In this document: positions 1-9,461 of the stretch, in pieces
Layout of the letters: every line of letters begins with the position of its first letter
Position numbering within the stretch: the first letter of the stretch is position 1
NCBI GenBank assembly: GCA_965644295.1
Contig: CBFFRP010000405.1
Coordinates: 1-64,000 of the forward strand
From: Paraphysomonas bandaiensis
Lineage: Eukaryota > Chrysophyceae
DNA: 64,000 nucleotides
Direction: 5' to 3'
Notes under the pieces: generated by a model
Told to the model about the DNA's origin: nothing
The model's database searches: none
What the model saw: only the letters and a program-made list of their open reading frames with translations
Translations under genes and position numbers: made by a program

Positions 1-1663
1 CCTTCTTGAAGTCCCAGAGTGTACATATATGCTGGTCGCCTTTTCGTCTTGCTTCTTCTGCAGCCGCGAGTACCCTTAGTATCGCTGTGTCCGTCCCGTT
101 CCTCCAGCGATAACCATGCTGGGACGGATGCAAAACTTTCTGTTCCTCCCATACGGTAAGAATTCTATGAGTGATTATCCTTGTTAATATTTTCCTACTG
201 ACTTCAAGCAGACCAATCGGTCGGAGATTAGTGAGGGAGGATTCTCCTGGTTTCTTGAGAATGGGAGACATTACCCTGTCTCTCCACCAAATGGGCACAT
301 GTTTATGTTTCCAGAGAGATCTGGTGAGGATGTAAGCCTCTCGCTGAACTACCGGTGGCCAGGATTTGACCATGTTGGAGGAGACCATTGAGGGTCCAGG
401 CGCGCGGTTGAAGGAGAGAGAGTGAAGTGTGCAGTAGAATTCATCCTGGGTGATGTCTTTTGCAAGAGTAGATTTGAGTGTGGCTGCCATGGCCGGAGTG
501 GTCTTGGTACAAAGGGCCCGTCGTAACCCCAGTTGCAGGGGAAGAGGGATTTTCGAGCGGGGGTGGAGTGGTTCCTGGCATGTCGCTGAGCCCGGATCAA
601 GAAGGGATTTCCACCATGTAGGGTCATCCTGGAGCTGTTGTGCTACAGGGTCAAGTCCAGGAGGTTTGGCATGATGTTCACGGAAGTGCGCATTAATGCC
701 TTCATGAATGTCTTGCGGTGTTGTGAGGATGTGTCCGTCAGTTGTTTTCACCGTGGTAAGTCGGAGTGGTGTTTTGACCTTGAGACCAATTTTCTGAAGA
801 ATTGCTTGAAGTCTTTTCTGCTGTAGCAGTGCCTCCATCTGATTGGTGCGAGCCGTGAGTCTAGTCCGCATTTCTGTCCTGGCTCTTCCATGAAGAAGTC
901 CTCTCAGTCGCAAGGCAATTCGGAGAAGGTTTTTCTTGGTGGCTTGCTTTTCGTTCCAACCCAGGATTACTCGTGGGTCCGCGTTGCGATGGCTGCACCA
1001 GAAGTTGATGTCTGATATGCCTTTGATGTGACCCTGAGAACTCCTGAGATAGGAGTCCCATCGGATGAACCATGCAGTGATGATTTCGTGGGTGGGGGTG
1101 GTTGCCGGGGGGCCGCGCCATCCATGCCGTTTGTATCCGGCAGAATTGAACATCTTTTGGATAATCCGCAAAACCATGATCATTCCTTCCTGTATTACTC
1201 TCATTTCCGGGGAAAAGCCATTCTTGAACTTTGAGCGTTTGCGCTGACAACGTTCGTGTAGTCGTGTGCTATAAGTACATGCAGGACGCTTCGCTTCAAG
1301 CGAAGCCTGGAGGGTTATGTGATGGATGGCCGCTAGTCTGTTGGCTGCCACCTCAGGAGGGAGTATGGCAGACGATCCGTTGTCTAAATGTGGTAGTTGT
1401 GCATGAAGTTGGAGGAGTCTTGCGGTGTATGCCTGTACTTCCTTGGAGTCCTTCGGGTTTACATTGAGACGGGGGGATTCGGAGGTGCGACTCAGGTGGT
1501 CGAGGGTCAAGATTGACTGGTACAGTGAAACCGACCCAGACCGGTCGATGATCGAAGGCTGCTGCGAGTAGTGAGGGGGAGTCAAGGCAGCCAGTGTCCG
1601 TAACAGACATGTTCGGAAGTAACGGCGTGTGTAGAATATGATCGATCCGCGATATTCCTTTGT
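1..1663 (-). CDS. LINE reverse transcriptase ORF, partial (runs off left edge)
   Basis: Reading the minus strand with codon low ends at positions 2 modulo 3, there is no stop from 1663 to the window edge. It contains the fingers/palm start of a LINE reverse transcriptase: NRAPGPSMVSSNMVK (about 360-420), PIWWRDRVMSPILKK, TNLRPIGLLEVSRK and QHGYRWRNGTDTAIL (about 80-140). The catalytic YxDD box should lie beyond base 1. This frame overlaps the upstream ORF by 311 nt and is shifted +1 to it, so expression needs frameshifting, an internal start, or correction of a mutation. In-frame ATGs exist but none is clearly the start. The identification as LINE RT is firm. Confidence 0.85.
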
Positions 1664-4600
1664 CTAATCTGTGGAAGGTATGATATGTTTTCCTGGGTAG
1701 GAGAAGCTCATGGAGTGGTGCAGCCAGTTGGAGTTTGTCGGCAAGTGGTCGTATGTCTCTGCCTTTCGGATTTGTCTCCATGGAGCCATTGAAGTCGCCG
1801 GCGACAATGACAGTATGGTCCTTGGCTCTGGCTTTAGTGACCCATTTCGTAAGGATGTTGCATAGGAGCTTGTAGGGGTCAGCAGTACAGATACCACGGG
1901 ACGCTCTCCCTAGCTTGGTCAATTTGCTCCATAATGTGCAAGAGCCTGGCGTGGATGGCTTCGGGGGTAGATAGACGCTTATTAGTACTAGGGTGTGCGC
2001 CACCGACGTTTTGAACTCTAGTCGGCTCACTAAACCAAGTCCCGTAAAGTCAGCCTTTGTGAAGGCGAGACGGCGCTTCCAGTATTCGCTGATTATGACT
2101 ACTGTACCCCCCATTAGTGGGTCTCTTGAAGTCAGTTTTGGCTGCTTGCTGAGGAAGAGGCATATTCTTGATCCCTGGATTGCATCTTCTATGATACGTG
2201 TGAAGAAGTTGGCCTGAGTTTCTGTTAGACGGACATCCTGTAATAGGAGCACGTCCAATTTTTGCCGCTTAAAGTGTCGGATGATAGCTTGGACTTTGCC
2301 TGTGTGAGATGCCGGATTGCCATTTGTGTTCCATGTGGAGAGTCGGAGTCCCATGGCTGCTCCCGAGGGAGCCTTGGGGATGCTGCTGGAGGTCTCTGTA
2401 GGAGTTCCACTCTTGTCTGCAAGGAGTCTGTCCCATACTGCTTTATTGGCACCGCCTATGTCGCTGTCGTACGCAGCCCTGGCTTGGATTAATATCTCAA
2501 GTGGCCAGCGTTGATCACACCAGTAATGATGCCCGTAGTTGATGAGAAGTTCTTCATCCTTAGCAATGGGACGTATTGTACGGACATAGAGGCGTTTATT
2601 TTTCGTGACAAACTTGACATTAGCCATGTTTGTGGCTAGGGGGTCATTAATATACCCAGCTTCGCATGTTACACATTGTCGGACTTGGTCAAAGCCATCT
2701 ATTGCGAAGGTACCAGTACTGTCTTGAACTATGTAATCAGAACGCCTTGCAGACTGACTCAGCTTTGTTAGTGGATAGCGTTTGCCTTTGTACTCAGCAA
2801 TGATGACGTCTGCTGGGAATGTGTTCTTCGCATAAAGGGATAGTCCTTTGGCAGTGTTATCGGCGTACGCAATGTAGAACTTTCTTGACCAGTCCTTGTC
2901 CCAGCTGGTGGTATCAAGTGCTGGAGTTGGTCTGATCGTTCGTGTGGTCGTGGATTGGTGTGAGTTGTGAAGGTTCGTTGGTTGGTCACTTTCATCGTAA
3001 TTTACGACCTTTTTGGCTTTCCGGGTTGGCTGGCATCGACTTGTCAACGCAGTTTGGGCGTGTTTCAACTGCATCTTCTTGTGCGATGGTAGTGCTCCAG
3101 GGGTTGAAGCCTGCAGAATCTGTCGATTTGTTCGTGCTAACTTGGTGCTGCTGGACGAGGTTGTTCTGGTGCTGGTCGTCTTTGATGTCCTATTGTTGTT
3201 CGTGATTGAGTCCGCGGGAAGTGTAGGTGGAGCGATGGGGTCAGACGTTGAGAGTATACTGGTGGCCAAGGTGTTTTCAAGAGATAGTAGGGCGTTGTCT
3301 AGGGCAGTAGAAAGACCGGCAGGGTCTAAGAGGAAGTAGTGAGCATCTTGTAGTATGACATGGTAGTAGTTATCACGAATAGCGTTCCTAAGTTCCTCCA
3401 CCTTCCATGCGATGTTATAAGCTACTTTGTCAGTAGGGATACCTACAATGCTGAGATAATTACCATTTTGCGCCCACGTCGTGCAGGGGTTGATAGTAGA
3501 GGCTAAAAGGTGGACCTCTCGCACTGAGAGCCAGTGAGTTATGTCGTCCTCCGTAGTGTATGTTGTTTTGGCAGGTATTAAAAGTGCGGCCTGTGCGTGA
3601 TCCAACTTATGTCGTAGTGGCTGAAGTGTGTGATGGGCCATGCACTCCCGTTGCATTGTGTCGAACGCTTGGGTGCCTAATGTATTTATAAAAGATGCTA
3701 GCGTGTGACGGTCCTTGCGTTGTTTGAGGTCTAATTTCAGACAGGAGCGAGTGTGTCGCCTGCTTGAAGCAAGAATGTGCAGATGATAGAGTGTGCTGTA
3801 TGCGCAGTATCCATCACTTGGGATATGTTGTTGTGTGCGAAGGGCTGAGGGTCTGAGGGTGAGGCGATAGACTCTGCTCATGTCGCACATATGGAGCCTG
3901 AGTTGTCGACGGTCCGTGGGGTTCATCTGCCGTAGTTGACGTCGAGCTCTCGGTGACAAGGAGACTGCAATTACTTCCCTCTGTTCCTGTTGCTCTCTTT
4001 GCTCATGTAGCATAGATGGTACAGTTGACGGTTCAGAAGTCCAGATGATGTTGGTGCTCTGTCTGGAGGTCTGGTGTTGTAGAAAACAGGATAGCCGCTC
4101 CTGAGTTCGTGTTAGAGCGTGCATGATGGAGGTGGGGATATTTGTTGCATTTAGTATGTGAAACCCATGCTGGCTGCGTATGATGTCATGGGTTACCACA
4201 GTGTTGGTAGAAGCGTGCACTGTTAGTGCCTGTCTGGAGAATGGTGATAGCTGTGCCCAACCAGGCGCCAGGTGCGGTTGAACAGCGTCCCATAGTCTGT
4301 ATGGTATGGAGAGAAGATCGAGTAGCAGTTGGAAATCCTCCGTGTCTAGATGTAGTCCTGTGTGTGGATTCGAGGATTCATATTGCATAAGTGTCTTACG
4401 GAGAGTGACAGTGGCTGTTGAGGGAATACCCTTTGTCAGGCAAAGGGTCCGCACATGCCTAGATACAACATGAGTGGAGTCTGCCCAGGGTTTGTTGCCA
4501 TTCGCGAGATGCTGGGCAACTAGTAGGGCGCTGTGCGTGGTGTCCAATTTGTGCTCTGGTAGCGTGAATGATATCATGAGATCATAGTTGTCCGTCCTGG

Positions 4601-6104
4601 AAGCCTTGGCTATGAATCCTTCCCATATGTCTAAACAGGCAGGGGATAGCATGTGTGCGTATATTTCTTTTAAAAGGTTTCCCTGTGGGGAGGCAGCAAT
4701 GGTTTGGGTTTCATCATATCTAACCCAGTTGTTCAGCAGATCGGAGTGAAAGGGCGTGTGACCCCGGCCCTCTGTGTAGTGTAGGGGGTATGTGGCAATA
4801 TCCTTGGGCAGTACATCCGGCCTGAGGTCAGGAGTGGTAGTGGAGAGTGAGGATGGGCCGTCTGGGGCTAATGCTGGAGTTCCCATGGTGTTCAGTTGAG
4901 TAAGGTTGGTGGTAGGTGGCTTCCGTTTGACTGGGAAATAGTCAAATAACGTTGCATACGGTGTGGTGGCATCCTTAGTGGGTAAGGGTAATGTGTGGGT
5001 GGATTTGCTAGGTCCGTCACCGCTGTTATCGGAGGAGAATTCCTTCCCCTGAAGGGCGTGGGAGGGATGGTTGATGGACCTGGCACGGTGGACTCCTTGC
5101 ATTCCCTTGGAATGACATTGCAACACATTTTGGAGACGCATGATGACGAGGTCAGGAATTCTCTCGAGTAGCGCGTGTAGTTCCAACTCCACCGGGTATT
5201 TGGTGTCCAGGAAGAAGTGATCGTTGGAGCAAAACACATCATAAGATGGAAGGAATTGAGTTTGTGGAAGGAAGGAGGAATAGTGGGTGGACCAGTACGC
5301 CCAGTAAGGGAGAGGCGATAGTTTGTCTGGGGGTTTTCTAGGAGGAGGTAGAGTGTACTGTGTGTGTGTATGACACTGCAGTGGTGTTATGAGTGTGTTG
5401 GACAGTGAGAGAGAGCTGGTGATGTGTCCAACAGTACAGGTAGACAGGTACATGGACATGGTGATGTGTCCAACAGTACAGGTAGACAGGTACATGGACA
5501 TGGTGATGTGTCCAACAGCAGTAGAGGTATACACGGAATGGTATACATCCTGTAGGACACAGTAGTACAGTAGTCGAGTATACCGTATGCGGAATACAGT
5601 GTCTATCCAATGAGATGGATGGGCTGTGGGGGTGATAGGTGAACAGGGTGAGGGGGTAGCCTGCTGGGTGGATGGACCACAGACAAACCATGTTGGGTTG
5701 GGTTGAGTGGGCGGCAGAAGGCAGCCCTGTTGCACAGTTGAGAGGGATCGAGAGTATTCAGTGATTGCATAGGGGGTCCATGGGGGTCGTTTTCGTGAGC
5801 CTGCTCGCACGAGCCATGTTCTGAGAGGTTGTAGCCGTAGAAAGCGATGGGTGAGACGAAGTTGTCTGCTGAGGGGATAGCACGTAGGTGCGGTCAGCGC
5901 TGCATTGGTGCAGGCACGTGGTTTAACTGAAGTAGTTGAGTAGGGTGAAGGTTGCAAGGCCAGGCAGGGGGGCTTGGAGCGTGTACAACATGGTGTGACA
6001 GGTAATTTGTCGGAAGCGTGGTGGTCAACAAAATGCAGCAGTAAGGGAGTGTAAAAGGCCCTGGGCACACTGATGTGACTCAGCCACAGTCTCAATAGAG
6101 ACAT
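1353..6104 (-). CDS. LINE ORF: OTU-like protease, SET domain, APE-type endonuclease
   Basis: 1583 codons without a stop. Residues 1 to about 400 are low-complexity (Thr/Ser/His/Pro-rich), include a 14-residue tandem repeat from a 42-bp DNA repeat, and may be partly untranslated; internal Met codons near residues 320 and 405 are alternative starts. Near residue 763 the motif SDGYCAYSTLY fits an OTU cysteine-protease nucleophile, with HVILQDAHYFLLD near 920 as the likely His end. Residues about 1070-1200 form a SET domain: AKGLSLYA, EYKG, INDPLATNMANVKF in place of the NHSCxPN loop, then DEELLINYG. Residues about 1250-1530 are an endonuclease/exonuclease/phosphatase fold: STWNTNG, LLLQDVR, VAGDFNGSM, SRIDHILH, FDHRPVW. 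The nuclease would nick target DNA for target-primed reverse transcription; roles for OTU and SET are unknown. The frame ends at 1353 while RT continues in another frame. Confidence 0.85.
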   Translation of the reverse strand: MSLLRLWLSHISVPRAFYTPLLLHFVDHHASDKLPVTPCCTRSKPPCLALQPSPYSTTSVKPRACTNAALTAPTCYPLSRQLRLTHRFLRLQPLRTWLVRAGSRKRPPWTPYAITEYSRSLSTVQQGCLLPPTQPNPTWFVCGPSTQQATPSPCSPITPTAHPSHWIDTVFRIRYTRLLYYCVLQDVYHSVYTSTAVGHITMSMYLSTCTVGHITMSMYLSTCTVGHITSSLSLSNTLITPLQCHTHTQYTLPPPRKPPDKLSPLPYWAYWSTHYSSFLPQTQFLPSYDVFCSNDHFFLDTKYPVELELHALLERIPDLVIMRLQNVLQCHSKGMQGVHRARSINHPSHALQGKEFSSDNSGDGPSKSTHTLPLPTKDATTPYATLFDYFPVKRKPPTTNLTQLNTMGTPALAPDGPSSLSTTTPDLRPDVLPKDIATYPLHYTEGRGHTPFHSDLLNNWVRYDETQTIAASPQGNLLKEIYAHMLSPACLDIWEGFIAKASRTDNYDLMISFTLPEHKLDTTHSALLVAQHLANGNKPWADSTHVVSRHVRTLCLTKGIPSTATVTLRKTLMQYESSNPHTGLHLDTEDFQLLLDLLSIPYRLWDAVQPHLAPGWAQLSPFSRQALTVHASTNTVVTHDIIRSQHGFHILNATNIPTSIMHALTRTQERLSCFLQHQTSRQSTNIIWTSEPSTVPSMLHEQREQQEQREVIAVSLSPRARRQLRQMNPTDRRQLRLHMCDMSRVYRLTLRPSALRTQQHIPSDGYCAYSTLYHLHILASSRRHTRSCLKLDLKQRKDRHTLASFINTLGTQAFDTMQRECMAHHTLQPLRHKLDHAQAALLIPAKTTYTTEDDITHWLSVREVHLLASTINPCTTWAQNGNYLSIVGIPTDKVAYNIAWKVEELRNAIRDNYYHVILQDAHYFLLDPAGLSTALDNALLSLENTLATSILSTSDPIAPPTLPADSITNNNRTSKTTSTRTTSSSSTKLARTNRQILQASTPGALPSHKKMQLKHAQTALTSRCQPTRKAKKVVNYDESDQPTNLHNSHQSTTTRTIRPTPALDTTSWDKDWSRKFYIAYADNTAKGLSLYAKNTFPADVIIAEYKGKRYPLTKLSQSARRSDYIVQDSTGTFAIDGFDQVRQCVTCEAGYINDPLATNMANVKFVTKNKRLYVRTIRPIAKDEELLINYGHHYWCDQRWPLEILIQARAAYDSDIGGANKAVWDRLLADKSGTPTETSSSIPKAPSGAAMGLRLSTWNTNGNPASHTGKVQAIIRHFKRQKLDVLLLQDVRLTETQANFFTRIIEDAIQGSRICLFLSKQPKLTSRDPLMGGTVVIISEYWKRRLAFTKADFTGLGLVSRLEFKTSVAHTLVLISVYLPPKPSTPGSCTLWSKLTKLGRASRGICTADPYKLLCNILTKWVTKARAKDHTVIVAGDFNGSMETNPKGRDIRPLADKLQLAAPLHELLLPRKTYHTFHRLDKGISRIDHILHTPLLPNMSVTDTGCLDSPSLLAAAFDHRPVWVGFTVPVNLDPRPPESHLRIPPSQCKPEGLQGSTGIHRKTPPTSCTTTTFRQRIVCHTPS
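5419..5532. repeat. 42-bp tandem repeat, about 2.5 copies, inside LINE 5' region
   Basis: A unit starting gtgatgtgtccaacagtaca occupies 5419-5460 and 5461-5502 without a difference, followed by a partial, diverging third copy. As 42 is a multiple of three, the ORF is preserved and reads VGHITMSMYLSTCT per unit. Tandem repeats in LINE 5' regions are often promoter units, so this may be regulatory and not protein coding. Confidence 0.85.
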
Positions 6105-6469
6105 TGGGCTTGGAGCTGGTTAATAGAGTGAAACTTTATGTTGGACTGTATTTGCCATCGTAGGGCAGAGAATAATGAGAAAATACGCTATGTTTAATGT
6201 GGTAGCTACGTATAGAAAGAATACTAGAAACTTCTAAAGTCATAGACAATATAATCACTAGATTGTTCCTTATCCCTGATATATAGTATTTACAAAAATT
6301 AATTATTTTCTTCAACGGAAATTAAAGGTAACTTTTTAATCAAGATATTGCACTAATGTACTAATGCAACAATTTTGTTGAAAAGAAATCCTATTTATTA
6401 ACTTTTGAACGTACTTATATATTATATACATATCATTTTACTGTTGTACATTCTACATCAACGACATTT
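6105..6469. other. AT-rich spacer
   Basis: Gene-free stretch between the 5' side of the LINE and the stop codon of the GT60 gene. It is AT-rich and probably holds the GT60 3' UTR. No repeat boundary or target-site duplication of the LINE could be recognised. Confidence 0.5.
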
Positions 6470-8557
6470 TCAAAGCAATTTCGTAGATCTACTTGGTAAC
6501 ATACAATAATAACAGAGGAATAGAATAACACAAAAAAGGAACATCTCAACAGCAATTTCACCGTATAAGGTAGAATCTTTTTCTTTCTTGTCTGCATGAG
6601 GTTTGAAAGCGATTCTTTGGTTGATATTATCAGCGAGAACATCAATCCTCTTTTGTTTCATTTTGTCTCTTGCGGAGGGATCTATGTACATAGGACTACG
6701 CAGTACAGGTGTATCCTTATCTGAGGGGTGCTTAAAGGAGCTGGATTGAGCATTGTAATATATACTCCCAGGGTCTGGCTCGTCTAAGGGGGCATGGGTT
6801 AAAGAGTCAAACCGGGGTATGTAGTCAGGCCCTAAAGGGTGTTCCGAAAACGGGACATATTCTATATTGCCACACCTATAGGTGACAACGGTCAAAGACG
6901 ACATACCTAAACAACACGGATACTACTTCCAGTAGAATATACAGAACGTAGTCAGTGAATAATGGGCCTCACCTGTCTCTTATGGTAGAGCGTCTGACTG
7001 GATCGACGCCACTGAACTCCACAAGCTGCTGAAAGGACCGTCTGTCCCCAAGTCCGTACCTACCTCGCCTCACCATCTCTGCAGCAGTTTTATTCTCCTG
7101 TGGCCCGTCCATGTGAAGCAACATCCGTATACGGGAGAGTGCATTCTTTCGAAGAATAGCATCCGCAGGACTATAAGAAGAAGAATGCCATCGACTGTGT
7201 AACGGATCGCTCTATATGTAAGCATGCATACATTTAGTCCACACATCGGAAAGAATAGGCAATGTAATTAGGTGCGTATGTATATCGTACTTGCGATTTC
7301 TTGTAATTGTGAGATATATATACCCTGTGTGGGGTATATATGTCGTACCCCCAAGTCCAGTATCTGGCCGCCCTCGACCATTCTTCTCCGTCAAATATTC
7401 CCGGCGTGAATGGGTCATATAGTACCTTAATCGAATTGAACTCAGAAATAAACAGAAGAATACAGCACAGGCATGCTGAGAGTATACATATTATGCCCGC
7501 AAGCCAACAGTATACCGAAGCAAAGATAGGGAAAAAACACAGTTCACAAACGGTAAATCAACTCGATTTTCACCTTTTTCTCTGCATGACACTTTGCAAA
7601 AGATAGGCCAGCACCCCAGACTGCATTGGTCAACTTCGGACGGGGAAACATACGTAAGCACCTATAAATGCGATGTTGATTAGTTCCCAGGTTCATATTC
7701 GTCTAAATTACAGCGCAGTATTACTTGGTGCCGAAGTTCCTGGGCATCCCTCCGGCGCCATGAAAGCGCACGATGCATAGATGGGGAACCTCATGGAGAC
7801 CGTTTATTCCTGAACTCATGTTATTTTTATCGTTAAAGTAACAGTAATGGTAGTAACAGTATTTTAATAATGAAAGCCATATGATGGAGAATTTTTTAAT
7901 GCACACACCTTTTGATTTGTCTTTTATGTTGTCGAAGTCAGTTGAGTCCGTTACATAAGTGCTCAACACACCGTATTCGTTTTCGGTGAGCGCCCACATT
8001 TCCAGCATGAGACTGTCCCACCCAACCATGAAATCCATGTGTGAGTCTGTTTGCATACAGAACTCTTCGTCTGTTATCATTGCAGAGCCAAAAGACCTAG
8101 CCCACGTCGGCCCTTTCGCAGAATTGCCATCAAGGCGCTTCATTTTAATGTTAGAGCCATAGGGGCATACATCGCCTTGTGAGAATCCATGGGAGCGCAT
8201 CAATGAACAGTACTGTTCATAGCAATCGATATCTCCAGGGACATTCTGCTGAATGACTGCAGCAACTAAACGACTGGGATGTGCGGCTTTCGTGAACATA
8301 TTGAACAGTGTCACAGGACATAGCTTATCTCTATAACTCGAAATAGATACGAATATTGTGGTGTCATTTCGCTTCCAGGAATCTGATCGTATAGGAGGGG
8401 GGCGTGGCTGATTAAGTGACTCATTTCTAGGGACCCAACCTATGTCGCGGTTGACGTATATACAAGCATCTCCTCCTCCACATCTAGCACACTCACATAT
8501 ATCTAATACAAAACATAGCAGCAAAGTCAATACATATAACGCTGTATTATAGCCCAT
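6470..8557 (-). CDS. GT60-family polypeptide GlcNAc-transferase, six exons
   Basis: Exons: 8557-7909, 7809-7725, 7661-7574, 7425-7291, 7211-6973, 6875-6470; all five introns are GT...AG (63-148 nt) and phases join to 533 codons. The product has an N-terminal signal or anchor (MGYNTALYVLTLLLCFVLD), then the GT60 pattern: TIFVSISSYRD, QTDSHMDF (metal/UDP site), EVPHLC, GAGLSFAKCH, LYDPFTPGIFDGEEW, GYDIYTPHR, ISHNY and YGLGDRRSFQQLVEFSGVD. GT60 enzymes transfer GlcNAc to hydroxyproline or Ser/Thr; the Dictyostelium member acts on cytosolic Skp1. Here the N-terminal hydrophobic segment and a second hydrophobic stretch near the C-terminus (MFLFCVILFLCYY) suggest a membrane or secretory form instead. 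The fifth donor and acceptor (6972, 6876) were chosen by phase. Family assignment is strong; the acceptor substrate is unknown. Confidence 0.88.
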
Positions 8558-9461
8558 GATAAGACAACTGCGCGGCTATCTGAGCTAATAGTAGGGTCAA
8601 AAGCTGTGCTGTTTAAGAAAAGTCACTTGAAAACAAAAGACTATCTTAGTCGAAGAGATAGCATTGTGTATAAAGTGGGTGCAAAGCTATGGATGGTGCA
8701 TGGAATATACGCACCACAGGGACAGGGCTGACTATAGGAATGTACTGCAACTCCACATCAAGAGTGCATCATAATTTTAATACAAAAACTCTATGGACGA
8801 ACAAGACCAGCCGGGCTACGCACGGATCTCTGCTACAGCCGGTCAAAATCGACCTGGCTTCGAAAACTACGAATTTATGTCAACCGGCCAAAAAAATCAA
8901 CTCTTGAAAAAGAAATATCTTTAGGAGTCATATAAGGAATTTTAGTTTTTTCTACTGCGTATTACAACTTCGTGTGTCTATTTTTGTACGTACAAAACAA
9001 CCAACCCATGCGCACACTTGTAGTTTCCTGCTATACGATACGATACCATACTATACTGCTGTACTGCAGAAGCTCTCACGCCATTGCAGCCTCACTGTCA
9101 GCAGAGAGGATCTTCAAGACGACTCCTGCATATTATAATCTCCGTAGTGAGCAAACACTTGTGACAAGTGATTTCCAGTCTGCTATTGTCCTGTGCGTTG
9201 CCATATCTCATAGTGTCCTGCTGATCTCTACATCTCTACAGTAGATCGAGATATCACTGTTGGAAGAGGTCATCATAAGAGACATACACCACCCAACCAC
9301 TCCGATACACTCACCTAACCCTTGATTCACTCCTCTTATTGCTGATCATCAGAGATCCTGCTGTACATGATTTGAGACACTAACATCGTCATCACATTAA
9401 AGAAATCTTTCTAGAAGTCGCCTCTATTTATGTATATTTAGCATAGTGAACATCATTGATT
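8558..9461. other. Divergent intergenic region
   Basis: Spacer between the start codons of the GT60 gene (minus) and the 4E-T-like gene (plus), so it should hold both promoters. No TATA box or repeat is convincing. It also contains a 43-codon ORF described separately. Confidence 0.5.
8793..8924 (+). CDS. Possible small ORF, 43 residues
   Basis: ATG at 8793 opens a polar 43-codon frame (MDEQDQPGYARISATAGQNR...) ending in a lysine-rich tail before TAG at 8922. Its composition looks more protein-like than the surrounding spacer, but there is no homology I recognise, no intron and no other support. It could be chance or the 5' exon of an unrecognised gene. Confidence 0.2.
   Translation: MDEQDQPGYARISATAGQNRPGFENYEFMSTGQKNQLLKKKYL

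Larger units (their letters stand above)
1..6104 (-). mobile_element. Non-LTR retrotransposon (LINE) with OTU, SET, APE endonuclease and RT domains; 3' end beyond window
   Basis: The element reads right to left. A 1583-codon ORF (6104-1353) is followed by a second open frame (1663 down to base 1) holding the N-terminal half of a reverse transcriptase. No LTR or integrase is seen. An APE-type endonuclease just before RT is the usual LINE order. The rest of RT and the 3' end lie left of base 1. The 5' boundary is unknown; sequence turns AT-rich after about 6110. The OTU plus SET combination upstream of the nuclease is the odd part. What is seen: the open frames and motifs. What is inferred: that all parts belong to one element. 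Confidence 0.85.

Noticed and set aside
349-627. 92-codon minus-strand frame
   Set aside because: It overlaps the reverse-transcriptase frame, which carries the recognised motifs.
7340-7606. 88-codon plus-strand frame
   Set aside because: It lies antisense to GT60 exons 3 and 4, whose minus-strand motifs (GAGLSF, FDGEEW, GYDIYTP) are far more convincing.
8689-8907. 72-codon plus-strand frame
   Set aside because: Overlaps a shorter frame with better composition; neither has a motif.
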